Source: Pikeienuella sp964352385 | GTDB taxonomy: Bacteria; Pseudomonadota; Alphaproteobacteria; Rhodobacterales; Rhodobacteraceae | DNA: 64,000 bases | Reading direction: 5' to 3' | Assembly: GCA_964352385.1 (NCBI GenBank) | Contig: CAYGRU010000011.1 | Coordinates: forward strand, 18,187 to 82,186 | In this document: piece by piece, positions 15,996 through 24,278 of the stretch | How positions within the stretch are numbered: the first letter of the stretch is position 1 | Layout: every line of letters starts with the position of its first letter | Program-made: the position numbers and the translations under genes | The notes under the pieces: model-generated | Seen by the model: the letters and a program-made list of their open reading frames with translations, nothing else | The model's database searches: none | Told to the model about the DNA's origin: nothing

Positions 15996-17786
15996 TCAGA
16001 ACGCTTCCGCCGGAATGTCCATCACCACACCCGCGCCGGTCTGGATGCGCGCCAGACGCATCGCGGTTTCCGGCAGGGCGCGCGACATGTAATACCGCCC
16101 GGTGCGGATCTTGTTTTCATAGAATTCCGGGTTGTCCGTGCCCGCCGCCAGCGATGCGCGCGCGGCCTTGGCCATCCGCGCCCACGCCCAGCCGAGCAGG
16201 ACATGCCCGAACAGGTGCATGAAGTCGGACGAACCGGCCAGCGCATTGTTCGGGTTCTTCATGCCTTCCGACATGAAATACATCGCCGCCGCCTGTATGT
16301 CCTTCGACGCGGATTTCAGCGGGTTCAGGAAGTCTTTCGCAAGCTCCTCGTCGCCCTCGTTGTCCTTGATGAAGGCCTTGATCATTTCCATGAAGCCCAT
16401 CAGCGTCTTGCCACCCTTGTGCGCCAGCTTGCGGCCCACCAGGTCCAGCGCCTGCACGCCGTTCGCGCCTTCATAGATCATGGCGATGCGGGCATCGCGG
16501 ACGAACTGTTCCATCCCCCATTCCGCGATATAGCCGTGGCCGCCAAAGACCTGTTGCGCCTGCACGGTCATGTCGAACCCCTTGTCGGTGCAAAAGCCTT
16601 TCAGCACCGGCGTCAACAGGCCCAGCATGTCGTCGGCTTCTTCCCGCTTCGCCTGGTTGGGGTGGCGGTGGGTGACATCGTTGATTTCCGCCGCGATCAT
16701 CAGGGCCGCGCGCGCGCCTTCGACAAACGCCTTCTGGTCCAGCAACATGCGGCGCACATCGGGATGCACGATCAGCGGATCGGCAGCCTTGTCCGGCGCG
16801 GCGACGCCGGTGACCGCCCGGCCCTGAATCCGGTCCTTGGCATAGGCGGCAGCGGCCTGATAGGCGGCAGCCGCCTGAAACAGGCCCTGCCCCGCCACGT
16901 CGAGCCGGGCGTGGTTCATCATGGTGAACATGGCGCGCAGGCCCTTGTGCGGCTCGCCCAGCAGAAACCCGGTCGCCTCGTCATAATTCATCACGCAGGT
17001 CGGGTTGCCGTGGATGCCCATCTTTTCTTCGAGATTGCCGACCGACACACCATTGCGCACACCGGGCGCGCCGTCGGCATCGGGCAGGAATTTCGGGCAG
17101 ATGAACAGGGAAATACCCTTCACCCCTTCCGGCGCATCGGGCATCCGCGCAAGAACCAGATGGACGATGTTGTCCGCCATGTCATGCTCGCCGGCGGAGA
17201 TGAAGATCTTCTGGCCAGAAATCTTGTAAGACCCGTCGTCCTGCGGCACGGCCTTGGTGCGCAGCAGGCCAAGATCGGTGCCGCAATGCGGCTCCGTCAG
17301 GTTCATCGTTCCGGTCCATTCGCAGGTCGCCATCTTTTCCAGATAGACCGCCTTCTGCGCGTCGGTACCATAGGCGTGGATCGTCCGGTATGCGCCCAGC
17401 GTCAGGCCGGAAAACATCATGAACGCCATATTGGCACTGGAATGATATTCGCCCGCCGCTGCGTTCAGAATCCCCGGCAGGCCCTGCCCGCCGTAATCGG
17501 TATCGGTCGCAAGCGAGGTCCAGCCGCCGTCGCGCAGCATGTCGAACGCTTCCTTGAACCCTTTCGGCGTGCGCACGACGCCGTTTTCCAGCACGCACCC
17601 GCCATCGCCAACCCGGTTCAGCGGCGCGAGCACTTCGGACCCGAGCTTGCCTGCCTCTTCGAGCACGGCGGAGGTCAGGTCGGGCGTCAGTTCATCATAA
17701 CCGGCCAGATCCTTGTTGTCCTGAACCTTCAGAACCTCGTGCAGGATGAAAAGATGGTCTTCGGTCGGCGGCGTGTATGTCGGCAT
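15996..17786 (-). CDS. Acyl-CoA dehydrogenase, large DmdC-like type
   Basis: A 596-residue acyl-CoA dehydrogenase, about 200 residues longer than the classical family because of an extra C-terminal domain; this is the architecture of 3-methylmercaptopropionyl-CoA dehydrogenase (DmdC) and relatives. The core motifs MNLTEPHCGTDLG and QVFGGHGYIAEWGMEQ are visible, as is the family-specific N terminus YTPPTEDHLFILHEVL. GAGG lies 5 nt upstream of the ATG. Reaction: alpha,beta-oxidation of an acyl-CoA with ETF as acceptor. A DmdB-like ligase is at 1395-3023, but several paralogues of DmdC usually occur in one genome, so MMPA-CoA specificity is only a possibility. The MerR regulator gene ends 43 bp upstream on the same strand. 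Confidence 0.9.
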   Translation of the reverse strand: MPTYTPPTEDHLFILHEVLKVQDNKDLAGYDELTPDLTSAVLEEAGKLGSEVLAPLNRVGDGGCVLENGVVRTPKGFKEAFDMLRDGGWTSLATDTDYGGQGLPGILNAAAGEYHSSANMAFMMFSGLTLGAYRTIHAYGTDAQKAVYLEKMATCEWTGTMNLTEPHCGTDLGLLRTKAVPQDDGSYKISGQKIFISAGEHDMADNIVHLVLARMPDAPEGVKGISLFICPKFLPDADGAPGVRNGVSVGNLEEKMGIHGNPTCVMNYDEATGFLLGEPHKGLRAMFTMMNHARLDVAGQGLFQAAAAYQAAAAYAKDRIQGRAVTGVAAPDKAADPLIVHPDVRRMLLDQKAFVEGARAALMIAAEINDVTHRHPNQAKREEADDMLGLLTPVLKGFCTDKGFDMTVQAQQVFGGHGYIAEWGMEQFVRDARIAMIYEGANGVQALDLVGRKLAHKGGKTLMGFMEMIKAFIKDNEGDEELAKDFLNPLKSASKDIQAAAMYFMSEGMKNPNNALAGSSDFMHLFGHVLLGWAWARMAKAARASLAAGTDNPEFYENKIRTGRYYMSRALPETAMRLARIQTGAGVVMDIPAEAF

Positions 17787-17829
17787 AATGGCCTCATGCT
17801 TGGGTCGGGAGGGAAGGGCGGTGCGCCGT

Positions 17830-18228
17830 TTATTCGGCGGCGCGGGATGCGTTGCGGCGGTTCAGTTCCGTCTCCGCCAGATCGATGAGTTTCTGAAGGT
17901 CGCTCATCGCATCCTCCAACTCGTCGCGCTGGGCGGCGAGTTCATCGACCTGCGTGCGGGCATGGGAAATCCAGGTGGTCAACTGGGTCATCTGACCATC
18001 ACCGAGGTCATAGAGGTTCAACCACTGGCGGATCGCCTCCAGCGAGAACCCGAACCGCTTGCCCCGCAGGATCAGCTTCAGCCGAGCCCGATCCCGCATG
18101 GTGAAGATGCGGCGCTGGCCATCACGGATCGGCGTCAGCAGCTCCCGCTGTTCATAAAAGCGCAATGTGCGCGGCGTTACATCGAATTCAGAGCAGAGCT
18201 CACCGATGGAATAGGTCTGTTCGCTCAT
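17830..18228 (-). CDS. MerR-family transcriptional regulator (LiuR-like)
   Basis: A 132-residue DNA-binding protein. The winged HTH occupies about residues 5-70 (YSIGELCSEFDVTPRTLRFY, followed by RRIFTMRDRARLKLIL) and a long coiled-coil for dimerisation follows (MTQLTTWISHARTQVDELAA to the end). No cysteine metal site is seen in the C-terminal region, so it is not a metal-sensing MerR; it looks like the LiuR-type regulators of acyl-CoA and branched-chain amino acid catabolism. The ATG at 18228 has CGGAGA about 6 nt upstream; an 11-codon extension is less likely. Palindromes between it and the divergent thioesterase gene are probable binding sites, and adjacent acyl-CoA genes are probable targets. 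Confidence 0.88.
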   Translation of the reverse strand: MSEQTYSIGELCSEFDVTPRTLRFYEQRELLTPIRDGQRRIFTMRDRARLKLILRGKRFGFSLEAIRQWLNLYDLGDGQMTQLTTWISHARTQVDELAAQRDELEDAMSDLQKLIDLAETELNRRNASRAAE

Positions 18229-18271
18229 GGGACATCTCCGGATTTTCGCGAATCTTGACATGTTATATGTA

Positions 18272-18292
18272 TTACGTTGACGTAAACGTCAA
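18272..18292. promoter_or_regulatory. Overlapping palindromes, likely MerR operator
   Basis: TTACGTTGACGTAA (18272-18285) and TTGACGTAAACGTCAA (18277-18292) are two interlocking inverted repeats built from ACGT half-sites, in the region between the merR-like gene and the thioesterase gene transcribed in the opposite direction. Position, symmetry and the neighbouring regulator gene all point to an operator controlling both divergent transcripts. Confidence 0.65.
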
Positions 18293-18376
18293 GTCATGTC
18301 TCACTGAACGGATAGCTACAGCGCATCGACAGCCCGTCGTGGTCGCCGTAAAGCAGACCCGCAGCAGGAGGCCGCC

Positions 18377-18826
18377 ATGACGATCCGTCCAGAAGACATA
18401 GTGCAAGAAGACGAAACCGGAATGATCGCCCTGAAAGGTTTCCCCCACCCGGAGGAAATCGGCATGAAGATGCGGCCCGAAGGACCGGGCAAGGTGCTGG
18501 TCACCATCCCCTATGACGAACGGCTGGTGGGCGATGCTGAAACCGGTGTGATTCATGGTGGGGTGGTCACCACGATCCTCGACACCGGGTGCGGCATTGC
18601 CGCCATTTCGCTGACCGGCAAGCGCGGCGGCATCGCAACACTGGACCTGCGCATCGACTACATGCGTCCGTCGAAACCCGGCATGATGCTGAAGGCGCAG
18701 TGCGAATGCTACCGTGTCACCCGCTCGGTCGCCTTCGCGCGGGGATTTGCCTATGATGACGATCCGAAGGATCCGGTCGCCACCGCCGCCGGTGCCTTCA
18801 TCATCACACCGAAAGCCGGATCATGA
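18377..18826 (+). CDS. PaaI-family hotdog thioesterase
   Basis: A 149-residue single hotdog-fold protein predicted to hydrolyse acyl-CoA thioesters. The typical catalytic stretch VIHGGVVTTILDTGCGIAAI, with the HGG motif at the start of the long central helix, and the following strand LDLRIDYMRPSKPGMML are present. AGGAGG lies 5 nt ahead of the ATG. The downstream thioesterase gene overlaps its stop by 4 bp (ATGA), so the two are translationally coupled. It is divergent from the MerR gene and shares the palindromic control region, suggesting it is part of the same acyl-CoA regulon, perhaps relieving CoA sequestration. Confidence 0.9.
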   Translation: MTIRPEDIVQEDETGMIALKGFPHPEEIGMKMRPEGPGKVLVTIPYDERLVGDAETGVIHGGVVTTILDTGCGIAAISLTGKRGGIATLDLRIDYMRPSKPGMMLKAQCECYRVTRSVAFARGFAYDDDPKDPVATAAGAFIITPKAGS

Positions 18827-19317
18827 ACGCCGCCTTGAACCAGGGCGAAAAGGAACGGCGCGACGCCGCGCTTCGTGCGCTCACCAACCGCACCCCTTAC
18901 AACCGCTTCATCGGCGTGGTGTTCGAGCGGATGGGGGACGAATTGACCGCACGGCTTGAATATTCCGGCAAGCTGATCGGCAACCCGATGATCCCGGCCC
19001 TGCATGGCGGCGTGACGGGCGCATTTCTTGAAATCACCGCTCTCACGCAACTGGCATGGGACGAGGTCTGGGCAGTGATGGAGGCGGGCGGCCCCGCCGC
19101 CGCCGAGATCGACGCTGGTCGCTTTCCAAAGATGCCGAAGACCATTGATTTCACCATCGACTATCTGCGGTCAGGCCGTGCCCGCGATGCCTATGCCCGT
19201 GCGACGGTGCAGAAGGCCGGCAGACGGGTGGCGAATGTCCGCGTCGAGGCGTGGCAGGATTCCCGCGACCGGCCGATTGCCGCCGCGCATGGCCATTTCC
19301 TGATGCCGGATCCGTGA
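18823..19317 (+). CDS. PaaI-family hotdog thioesterase, second copy
   Basis: A 164-residue hotdog thioesterase. It contains ALHGGVTGAFLEITALTQLA as the catalytic helix region and FTIDYLRSGRARDAYARATV as the central strand pair. It overlaps the upstream thioesterase by 4 bp and is about as long, but sequence identity looks low, so the pair may work as a heteromer or have different substrates. A MATE exporter gene begins 7 bp after its stop. The helix has Glu in ALHGGVTGAFLEIT where many PaaI proteins have Asp or Glu, so catalytic competence is plausible. Confidence 0.9.
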   Translation: MNAALNQGEKERRDAALRALTNRTPYNRFIGVVFERMGDELTARLEYSGKLIGNPMIPALHGGVTGAFLEITALTQLAWDEVWAVMEAGGPAAAEIDAGRFPKMPKTIDFTIDYLRSGRARDAYARATVQKAGRRVANVRVEAWQDSRDRPIAAAHGHFLMPDP

Positions 19318-19324
19318 GGATCGA

Positions 19325-20650
19325 ATGACATCGGATGCGCCGATACAGGGGATCAGCCACCGACGGGTGCTGAAGATCGCGCTGCCGATCGTCCTCGCGA
19401 ACGCGACGATCCCGATTCTCGGCGCGGTTGATACCGGCGTCGTCGGGCAACTGGGGCTGGCCGCTCCGATCGGCGCGGTCGGCCTTGGCGGCGTCATCAT
19501 CACGTTCCTCTACTGGGCGTTCGGGTTCCTGCGGATGGGCACCGCCGGGATGACGGCGCAGGCCATCGGCGCGCGGGATGATGACGAGGTGACGGCACTT
19601 CTGGTGCGCGGCCTGCTGATCGCCGGCTGTGCCGGGTTCGGGCTGCTGATCCTCCAAACGCCGCTGTTCTGGCTCGGATTCCAGATATCACCAGGGTCGC
19701 AGGAGGTGGAGGCGCTGGCCCGCGATTACATGACCATCCGCATCCTGGGCGCACCCGCCGCGATTGCGGCCTATGCCATCACCGGCTGGCTGATCGCGGC
19801 GGAACGGACGAAGGCCGTCCTCATGCTACAACTCTGGATCAACGGCCTGAATGTCGGGCTGGACATCTGGTTCGTGCTGGGCCTCGATCTCGGGGTCGAA
19901 GGGGTGGCGGCGGCCACCGTCATCGCCGAATGGACCGGTCTCGCGCTCGGCCTCTGGATCTGCCGCGCGGCCTTTGTCGGCACGGCATGGAAAGACCGCG
20001 CGCTGATCCTGATGCCGGACCGGCTGCGCACGATGGCGGTGGTGAACACCGATATCATGATCCGGTCTGTCCTTCTGCTGATCGGCTTTTCGGCCTTCAC
20101 CATGCGCGGCGCGGGGTTCGATGACGTGACACTGGCGGCCAACCAGATCCTGCTTCAGTTCCTGTTCATCGTCATCCACGCGATGGATGGTTTCGCCTTC
20201 GCGGCGGAGGCGCTGATCGGCACGGCAATGGGCGCAAAGGATCGCCAAACGCTGCGCCGCGCCGCCATCGTGACCAGCCAATGGGGGCTGGTGACCGTGA
20301 CCCTGCTCGCGCTCGTGTTCTGGCTGTTCGGCAGCAGCCTCATCGACATCATGACCACAGCACCGGAGGTTCGCAGCGCCGCCTATGTCTTTCTCGTCTG
20401 GATGGTCATCGCCCCCTTGTTCGGGATGCCATCATGGATGCTGGACGGCATCTTCATCGGCGCAACCCGCACCCGCGACATGCGCAACGCGATGGTCGAA
20501 TCGGTCGGCCTCTACCTCGTGGCGCTTGCGATCCTGCCAGCGATATTCGGCAATCACGGTCTCTGGGCCGCACTCGTCCTGCTGCTGGTCGTCCGGGGCA
20601 TCACGCTGGCGATCCGCTATCCGGCGCTGGAGGCGGCGGCGGGGCGCTGA
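19325..20650 (+). CDS. MATE-family efflux transporter (DinF-like)
   Basis: A 441-residue inner-membrane antiporter with about 12 hydrophobic segments. The N-terminal ISHRRVLKIALPIVLANATI and the PILGAVDTGVVGQLG stretch, with its conserved Asp in the first bundle, are characteristic of the DinF subgroup of MATE exporters. GAGGA lies 4 nt ahead of the ATG, only a few bases after the thioesterase stop, so it is likely the last gene of that operon. Substrates of DinF-type proteins are uncertain (organic cations, oxidants, bile acids have been proposed for relatives). It is convergent with another thioesterase gene. Confidence 0.92.
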   Translation: MTSDAPIQGISHRRVLKIALPIVLANATIPILGAVDTGVVGQLGLAAPIGAVGLGGVIITFLYWAFGFLRMGTAGMTAQAIGARDDDEVTALLVRGLLIAGCAGFGLLILQTPLFWLGFQISPGSQEVEALARDYMTIRILGAPAAIAAYAITGWLIAAERTKAVLMLQLWINGLNVGLDIWFVLGLDLGVEGVAAATVIAEWTGLALGLWICRAAFVGTAWKDRALILMPDRLRTMAVVNTDIMIRSVLLLIGFSAFTMRGAGFDDVTLAANQILLQFLFIVIHAMDGFAFAAEALIGTAMGAKDRQTLRRAAIVTSQWGLVTVTLLALVFWLFGSSLIDIMTTAPEVRSAAYVFLVWMVIAPLFGMPSWMLDGIFIGATRTRDMRNAMVESVGLYLVALAILPAIFGNHGLWAALVLLLVVRGITLAIRYPALEAAAGR

Positions 20651-20689
20651 GCGATCGCTCCACTTCCTCAAAATATCCAGACACAGTCC

Positions 20690-21118
20690 TCAGTCCCGGC
20701 CCCAGCCTGTCTTCGGTTCGATATATTTCCAGATACCGGACGCGGTGGCGGTCTTGCGGCCATGCGACCACAATTCAGCGGTCAGAAAGGCGACATCCTT
20801 CGTGCGCCGCTCGATCCGCGCCGCACCGTAAAGCGGGCCGTCTCCCTTGGCGGCGGCGATGAACTTCATGCCGAATTCGATGGTCGAGGCCGGGATCATC
20901 CCCGCCGCGTGGCTGGTGGCGATGCCCATCGCATTGTCGGCTAGGGTCATCGACACGCCGCCATGCACCACACCGCCCTGATTCAGGTGCTCCGGCCGGA
21001 TATGCAGATGCATCCGGTATTCATCCGGTGCAACACAGGCGATGAAGAACGGCCCGACATGCAGATTGAACCCGCGCGCGGCATAGTCGATCCATTCGTA
21101 ATCATCGCGAAAGTCCAT
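20690..21118 (-). CDS. PaaI-family hotdog thioesterase
   Basis: A 142-residue hotdog protein, the third thioesterase of the region. The catalytic stretch reads NQGGVVHGGVSMTLADNAMG, with HGG and the helix Asp, and the strand STIEFGMKFIAAAKG follows. The ATG at 21118 is preceded by GGAGGGG at 5 nt; the frame can be extended 14 codons upstream but with no ribosome site. It is transcribed alone, convergent with the MATE gene and divergent from the MAPEG gene. Predicted to act on medium-chain or aromatic acyl-CoA; substrate not determinable from sequence. Confidence 0.88.
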   Translation of the reverse strand: MDFRDDYEWIDYAARGFNLHVGPFFIACVAPDEYRMHLHIRPEHLNQGGVVHGGVSMTLADNAMGIATSHAAGMIPASTIEFGMKFIAAAKGDGPLYGAARIERRTKDVAFLTAELWSHGRKTATASGIWKYIEPKTGWGRD

Positions 21119-21340
21119 GACACCCCTCCATTTGACGGTGCACCTGCTAGCACGGTGCAAAGCGACATGCGACCCACCTCATGGCCCTGCGCATGTGGCA
21201 GGGCATTTTACTCTCGCAACATCGCGACCGACCCCATCTGCGCGATATCGTGCGCAGCCTGATCTGCGACGGCGCGGACCCTTGCACAGGCCCGCCTTTG
21301 GCTTAGGGTGCGGCCCAACCTTTTGTGCCGGAGTCGCCCC

Positions 21341-21736
21341 ATGACAATTCCCCTCATTACCGCTTTTTACGCAGGTCTGAACGGCCTCGTGCTGATCTGG
21401 CTGGCATCGAATGTCATCCGGCACCGGATTTCGGGTATCGTTCTCGGCGACAATGGCGATCCGACGGTGATCAAGGCGATTCGTGGTCATGCGAATGCCA
21501 CCGAGACGATGCCGATCATGCTCATCATGCTGGCCCTGTCCGAACTGATCGGCGCACCCGGTGTCGCCATCCATCTCGCGGGCGGCTTGTTCACCCTCGG
21601 GCGCATCATGCACGGCCTGCATTTCACCGGCCTCGCGCCGATGACGTTCCGCTCGGTCGGGATGCTCCTCAGCTTGGCGACCATGAGCCTGACCGCCGTG
21701 GCGCTGGTTGTCCATGCGCTGATGCAGATCGCCTGA
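21341..21736 (+). CDS. MAPEG-family membrane protein
   Basis: A 131-residue integral membrane protein with four predicted transmembrane helices, belonging to the membrane-associated proteins in eicosanoid and glutathione metabolism. The helix-1/helix-2 loop motif VIKAIRGHANATETMPIMLI matches the family pattern in which Arg, His, Asn and Glu form the glutathione-side active site. CGGAG lies 7 nt before the ATG; a start 11 codons upstream is not supported. Its stop codon abuts the pmbA ATG (TGAATG), implying coupled translation. Bacterial MAPEG proteins are of mostly unknown function, often with glutathione transferase activity. Confidence 0.9.
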   Translation: MTIPLITAFYAGLNGLVLIWLASNVIRHRISGIVLGDNGDPTVIKAIRGHANATETMPIMLIMLALSELIGAPGVAIHLAGGLFTLGRIMHGLHFTGLAPMTFRSVGMLLSLATMSLTAVALVVHALMQIA

Positions 21737-23077
21737 ATGACACCGCAGGACCTCGCCGCCGCGCTGCTCGACGCCGCACGGCGCGCCGGTGCCGATCAGG
21801 CCGATGCGCTCGCGATCCGCAGCACTGATATCGGCATCTCCGTGCGCAAGGGCACGCTGGAGGAGGCGGAGAGCGCCGAAAGCCTCGACTATGGCTTGCG
21901 GGTGATCGTGGGGCGCAAACAGGCCTCCGTATCCGCCTCCGACCCTTCGCCCGGCGTGCTCGCCGAGCTTGCGGAGCGTGCCGTGGCGATGGCCCGCGAG
22001 GCACCGGACGATCCCTGGTGCGGCCTCGCGGATATGGACCGTCTGGCGGACCCGGCGGCGCTGCCCGATCTCGACCTTGTCGACACCGGCCCGCGCCCCG
22101 ACCCCGCCACCCTGCGCGCCCTTGCGGAACGGGCGGAGGCGGCGGCACTGGCCGTTGCCGGTGTCGCACAGGTCGAAAGCGCGGGCGCGGGCTGGCGGCA
22201 GTCGGATGTCGCCTTCGCCACCAGCCACGGGTTCGCCGGGCTTTATGGCCGCACCGGATCATCCTTGTCCGTCTCCGCCATCGCGGGGGAGGGCACGGGG
22301 ATGGAAACGGATTATGATTTCGCATCCCGCACCCATTTCGCCGATCTGCCCGCACCGGAGGAGATCGGCACAACCGCAGGCACCCGCGCCGTCGCGGCGC
22401 TGGGCGCGCGCCGGGCGAAGACCGGTGCGTATCCGGTATTGTTCGACCAGCGCGCCGCCGGGTCGCTGATCGGCCATGTCATGGGTGCGATCAACGGCAG
22501 CGCGGTGGCGCGCGGCGCAAGCTGGCTGAAGGATGCTTTGGGCAAGCCGGTTCTGCCTGCCGGGTTCACCCTGACCGACGATCCGCACCGGCGGCGCGGT
22601 GCCGGGTCGCGCCCGTTCGACGGCGAAGGCATGGCGCTGTCCGAATCCGCGCTGATCGAGGATGGCATCCTCACCGGCTGGATCATGGACACCGCGACCG
22701 CGCGGCAGCTTGGCCTGCCCGCCCCCGGCGGCGCGCGGCGCGGTGTCGGATCGCCGCCATCCCCCGGCACATCCAACCTGACCCTGACCGAGGGCAGCCG
22801 CACCCGCGACGACCTGATCCGCGACATGGGCGAAGGGCTGATCGTCACATCGCTGATCGGATCGTCGATTTCCGCGACGACCGGGGCCTATAGCCGTGGG
22901 GCATCGGGTTTCTGGGTCGAGAATGGCGAGATCGCTTTTCCGGTGAACGAATTGACCATCGCCGGATCATTGCCGTCATTCCTGAAAAATCTGATCGCCG
23001 CGAATGATGCAGACCGGACTAAATCGCTGATCGTGCCGAGCTTGCTGGTGGAGGGGTTGACCATTGCCTCAGGTTGA
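21737..23077 (+). CDS. pmbA: PmbA-type TldD/PmbA family metalloprotease subunit
   Basis: A 446-residue member of the TldD/PmbA (peptidase U62) family. In E. coli PmbA (TldE) is the non-metal subunit of the TldD/E heterodimer that processes peptides such as microcin B17 precursor and degrades unfolded peptides. The family hallmarks seen are ESLDYGLRVIVGRKQASVSA near the N terminus and the glycine-rich GGARRGVGSPPSPGTSNLTL region; there is no HExxxH zinc motif, which fits PmbA rather than TldD. A tldD partner is not in this window. The cysQ-like gene begins within its last codons (14-bp overlap). Confidence 0.92.
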   Translation: MTPQDLAAALLDAARRAGADQADALAIRSTDIGISVRKGTLEEAESAESLDYGLRVIVGRKQASVSASDPSPGVLAELAERAVAMAREAPDDPWCGLADMDRLADPAALPDLDLVDTGPRPDPATLRALAERAEAAALAVAGVAQVESAGAGWRQSDVAFATSHGFAGLYGRTGSSLSVSAIAGEGTGMETDYDFASRTHFADLPAPEEIGTTAGTRAVAALGARRAKTGAYPVLFDQRAAGSLIGHVMGAINGSAVARGASWLKDALGKPVLPAGFTLTDDPHRRRGAGSRPFDGEGMALSESALIEDGILTGWIMDTATARQLGLPAPGGARRGVGSPPSPGTSNLTLTEGSRTRDDLIRDMGEGLIVTSLIGSSISATTGAYSRGASGFWVENGEIAFPVNELTIAGSLPSFLKNLIAANDADRTKSLIVPSLLVEGLTIASG

Positions 23078-23861
23078 TCCCTATGCCGACGATCTGGCGC
23101 TGCTGAAAGACTATGCGCGGGCCTCTGGTGACATTGCGCGTAAGTTCCATCGCACCGATGTTGCGACATGGGAAAAGGACGGCGGTGCCGGTCCGGTGAC
23201 CGAGGCCGATATCGCCATCGACCGGATGCTGCGATCCGAACTGCTCGCGGCGCGGCCCGATCATGGCTGGCTGAGCGAGGAAACCGAGGACAATTCTGAC
23301 CGCCTGGCCCATGACCGCGTATTCATCGTCGATCCAATCGACGGCACCCGCGCCTTCATGCGCGGCGAGGACGGGTTCTGCCATGCGCTGGCGATTGCCG
23401 AACAGGGCCGGATCGTCGCCGCCGCCGCCTATTTCCCGATCAAGGATCAGATGTACTGGGCGACGCTGGGGGGCGGCGCATTCCGTGACGGGCAGGTCAT
23501 CCGCCCCTCGGCCCGCACCGAAATCGAGGGCGCGGCGGCCCTGTCGGGCAAGCCGCAGATGGACCCGCGCAACTGGCCCGGCGGGCCGCCGCCGGTGAAC
23601 CGGGAATTTCGCAATTCGCTCGTCTATCGCCATTGCCTGATCGCGCGCGGACGGTTCGATGTTGCGTTCACGCTGCGCGCTGCATGGGAATGGGATGTGG
23701 CGGCTGGCGAACTGATCGCGACCGAAGCGGGCGCATTGGTCACCACCACGACCGGCGCACGCTGGCAATACAATGCCGCCCACCCGAGGATGCCGGGCGT
23801 CATCGCCGGACCCGCAGTGTTGCATGCCGATATCATGACCCGCCTGCGGAAACCGGATTGA
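23064..23861 (+). CDS. Inositol monophosphatase-family phosphatase, CysQ-like
   Basis: A 265-residue Li-sensitive phosphatase family member. The metal-binding motifs are clear: Glu in WLSEETEDN, DPIDGTRAFM, and EWDVAAGELI near the C terminus. Closest in style to 3-prime(2-prime),5-prime-bisphosphate nucleotidase (CysQ), which recycles PAP from sulfate assimilation or sulfotransferase reactions. The likely start is TTG at 23064, with GAGGGG 7 nt upstream inside the end of pmbA; the 14-bp overlap implies translational coupling. The presence of a sulfotransferase-like protein at 8179-10398 gives a possible source of PAP, but this link is inference. Confidence 0.87.
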   Translation: MPQVDPYADDLALLKDYARASGDIARKFHRTDVATWEKDGGAGPVTEADIAIDRMLRSELLAARPDHGWLSEETEDNSDRLAHDRVFIVDPIDGTRAFMRGEDGFCHALAIAEQGRIVAAAAYFPIKDQMYWATLGGGAFRDGQVIRPSARTEIEGAAALSGKPQMDPRNWPGGPPPVNREFRNSLVYRHCLIARGRFDVAFTLRAAWEWDVAAGELIATEAGALVTTTTGARWQYNAAHPRMPGVIAGPAVLHADIMTRLRKPD

Positions 23862-23907
23862 TCCGTCAGGTCACATCGACAGGGCCGCGCCCTGGAAAGG
23901 AGAGAAC

Positions 23908-24150
23908 ATGCCCGTAAGGCTTCACCTCGTATTCGGCGGCGAATTGGTCGACCCGAACAAGACCGAGTTTCGCGACCCCGACAATCTGGATGTGATCGGG
24001 ATTTTCCCGAACTATGCCAAGGCCTATGCCGCATGGAAGAGCGCCGCCCAGCGGACCGTGGACGATGCCCAGACCCGGTATTTCATCGCGCATCTGCACA
24101 GGTTGCGGGATGAGGAACGCGAAGCGTCCAAGACGGAGGAAGTCGGCTGA
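23908..24150 (+). CDS. DUF4170 domain-containing small protein
   Basis: An 80-residue protein of the DUF4170 family, common in Alphaproteobacteria and of unknown function. Recognised by the N-terminal strand RLHLVFGGELVDP, the DNLDVIGIFPNYAKAYAAWK segment and the DAQTRYFIAHLHRL helix. AGGAG lies about 8 nt upstream of the ATG. It is probably cotranscribed with the MAPEG-pmbA-cysQ genes and is followed by a strong intrinsic terminator. Confidence 0.9.
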   Translation: MPVRLHLVFGGELVDPNKTEFRDPDNLDVIGIFPNYAKAYAAWKSAAQRTVDDAQTRYFIAHLHRLRDEEREASKTEEVG

Positions 24151-24230
24151 CGCGCCGATGCGGGACAACGCCTTAATCCTGCCTGAAACCGCACCTAAGT
24201 TTCGCGAACTGTCCCTCGAATACCACTTCA

Positions 24231-24256
24231 AGCGCGCCTTCGGGCGCGCTTTTTTT
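24231..24256 (+). terminator. Intrinsic terminator after the DUF4170 gene
   Basis: Perfect 8-bp stem (AGCGCGCC at 24231-24238 with GGCGCGCT at 24243-24250), stable TTCG tetraloop, then seven consecutive T (24250-24256). It ends the plus-strand MAPEG-pmbA-cysQ-DUF4170 transcript. On the minus strand the stem has no T-tract after it, so it is unlikely to stop the convergent pncB transcript. Confidence 0.9.
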
Positions 24257-24278
24257 CACCTTCCGAAACGCGCGCATC

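Noticed and set aside
14889..17888. A 999-codon open frame on the plus strand opposite the two acyl-CoA dehydrogenase genes
   Set aside because: It runs exactly antisense to two well-recognised genes, is rich in His/Arg/Gln, has no domain motif, and is expected from third-position GC bias.
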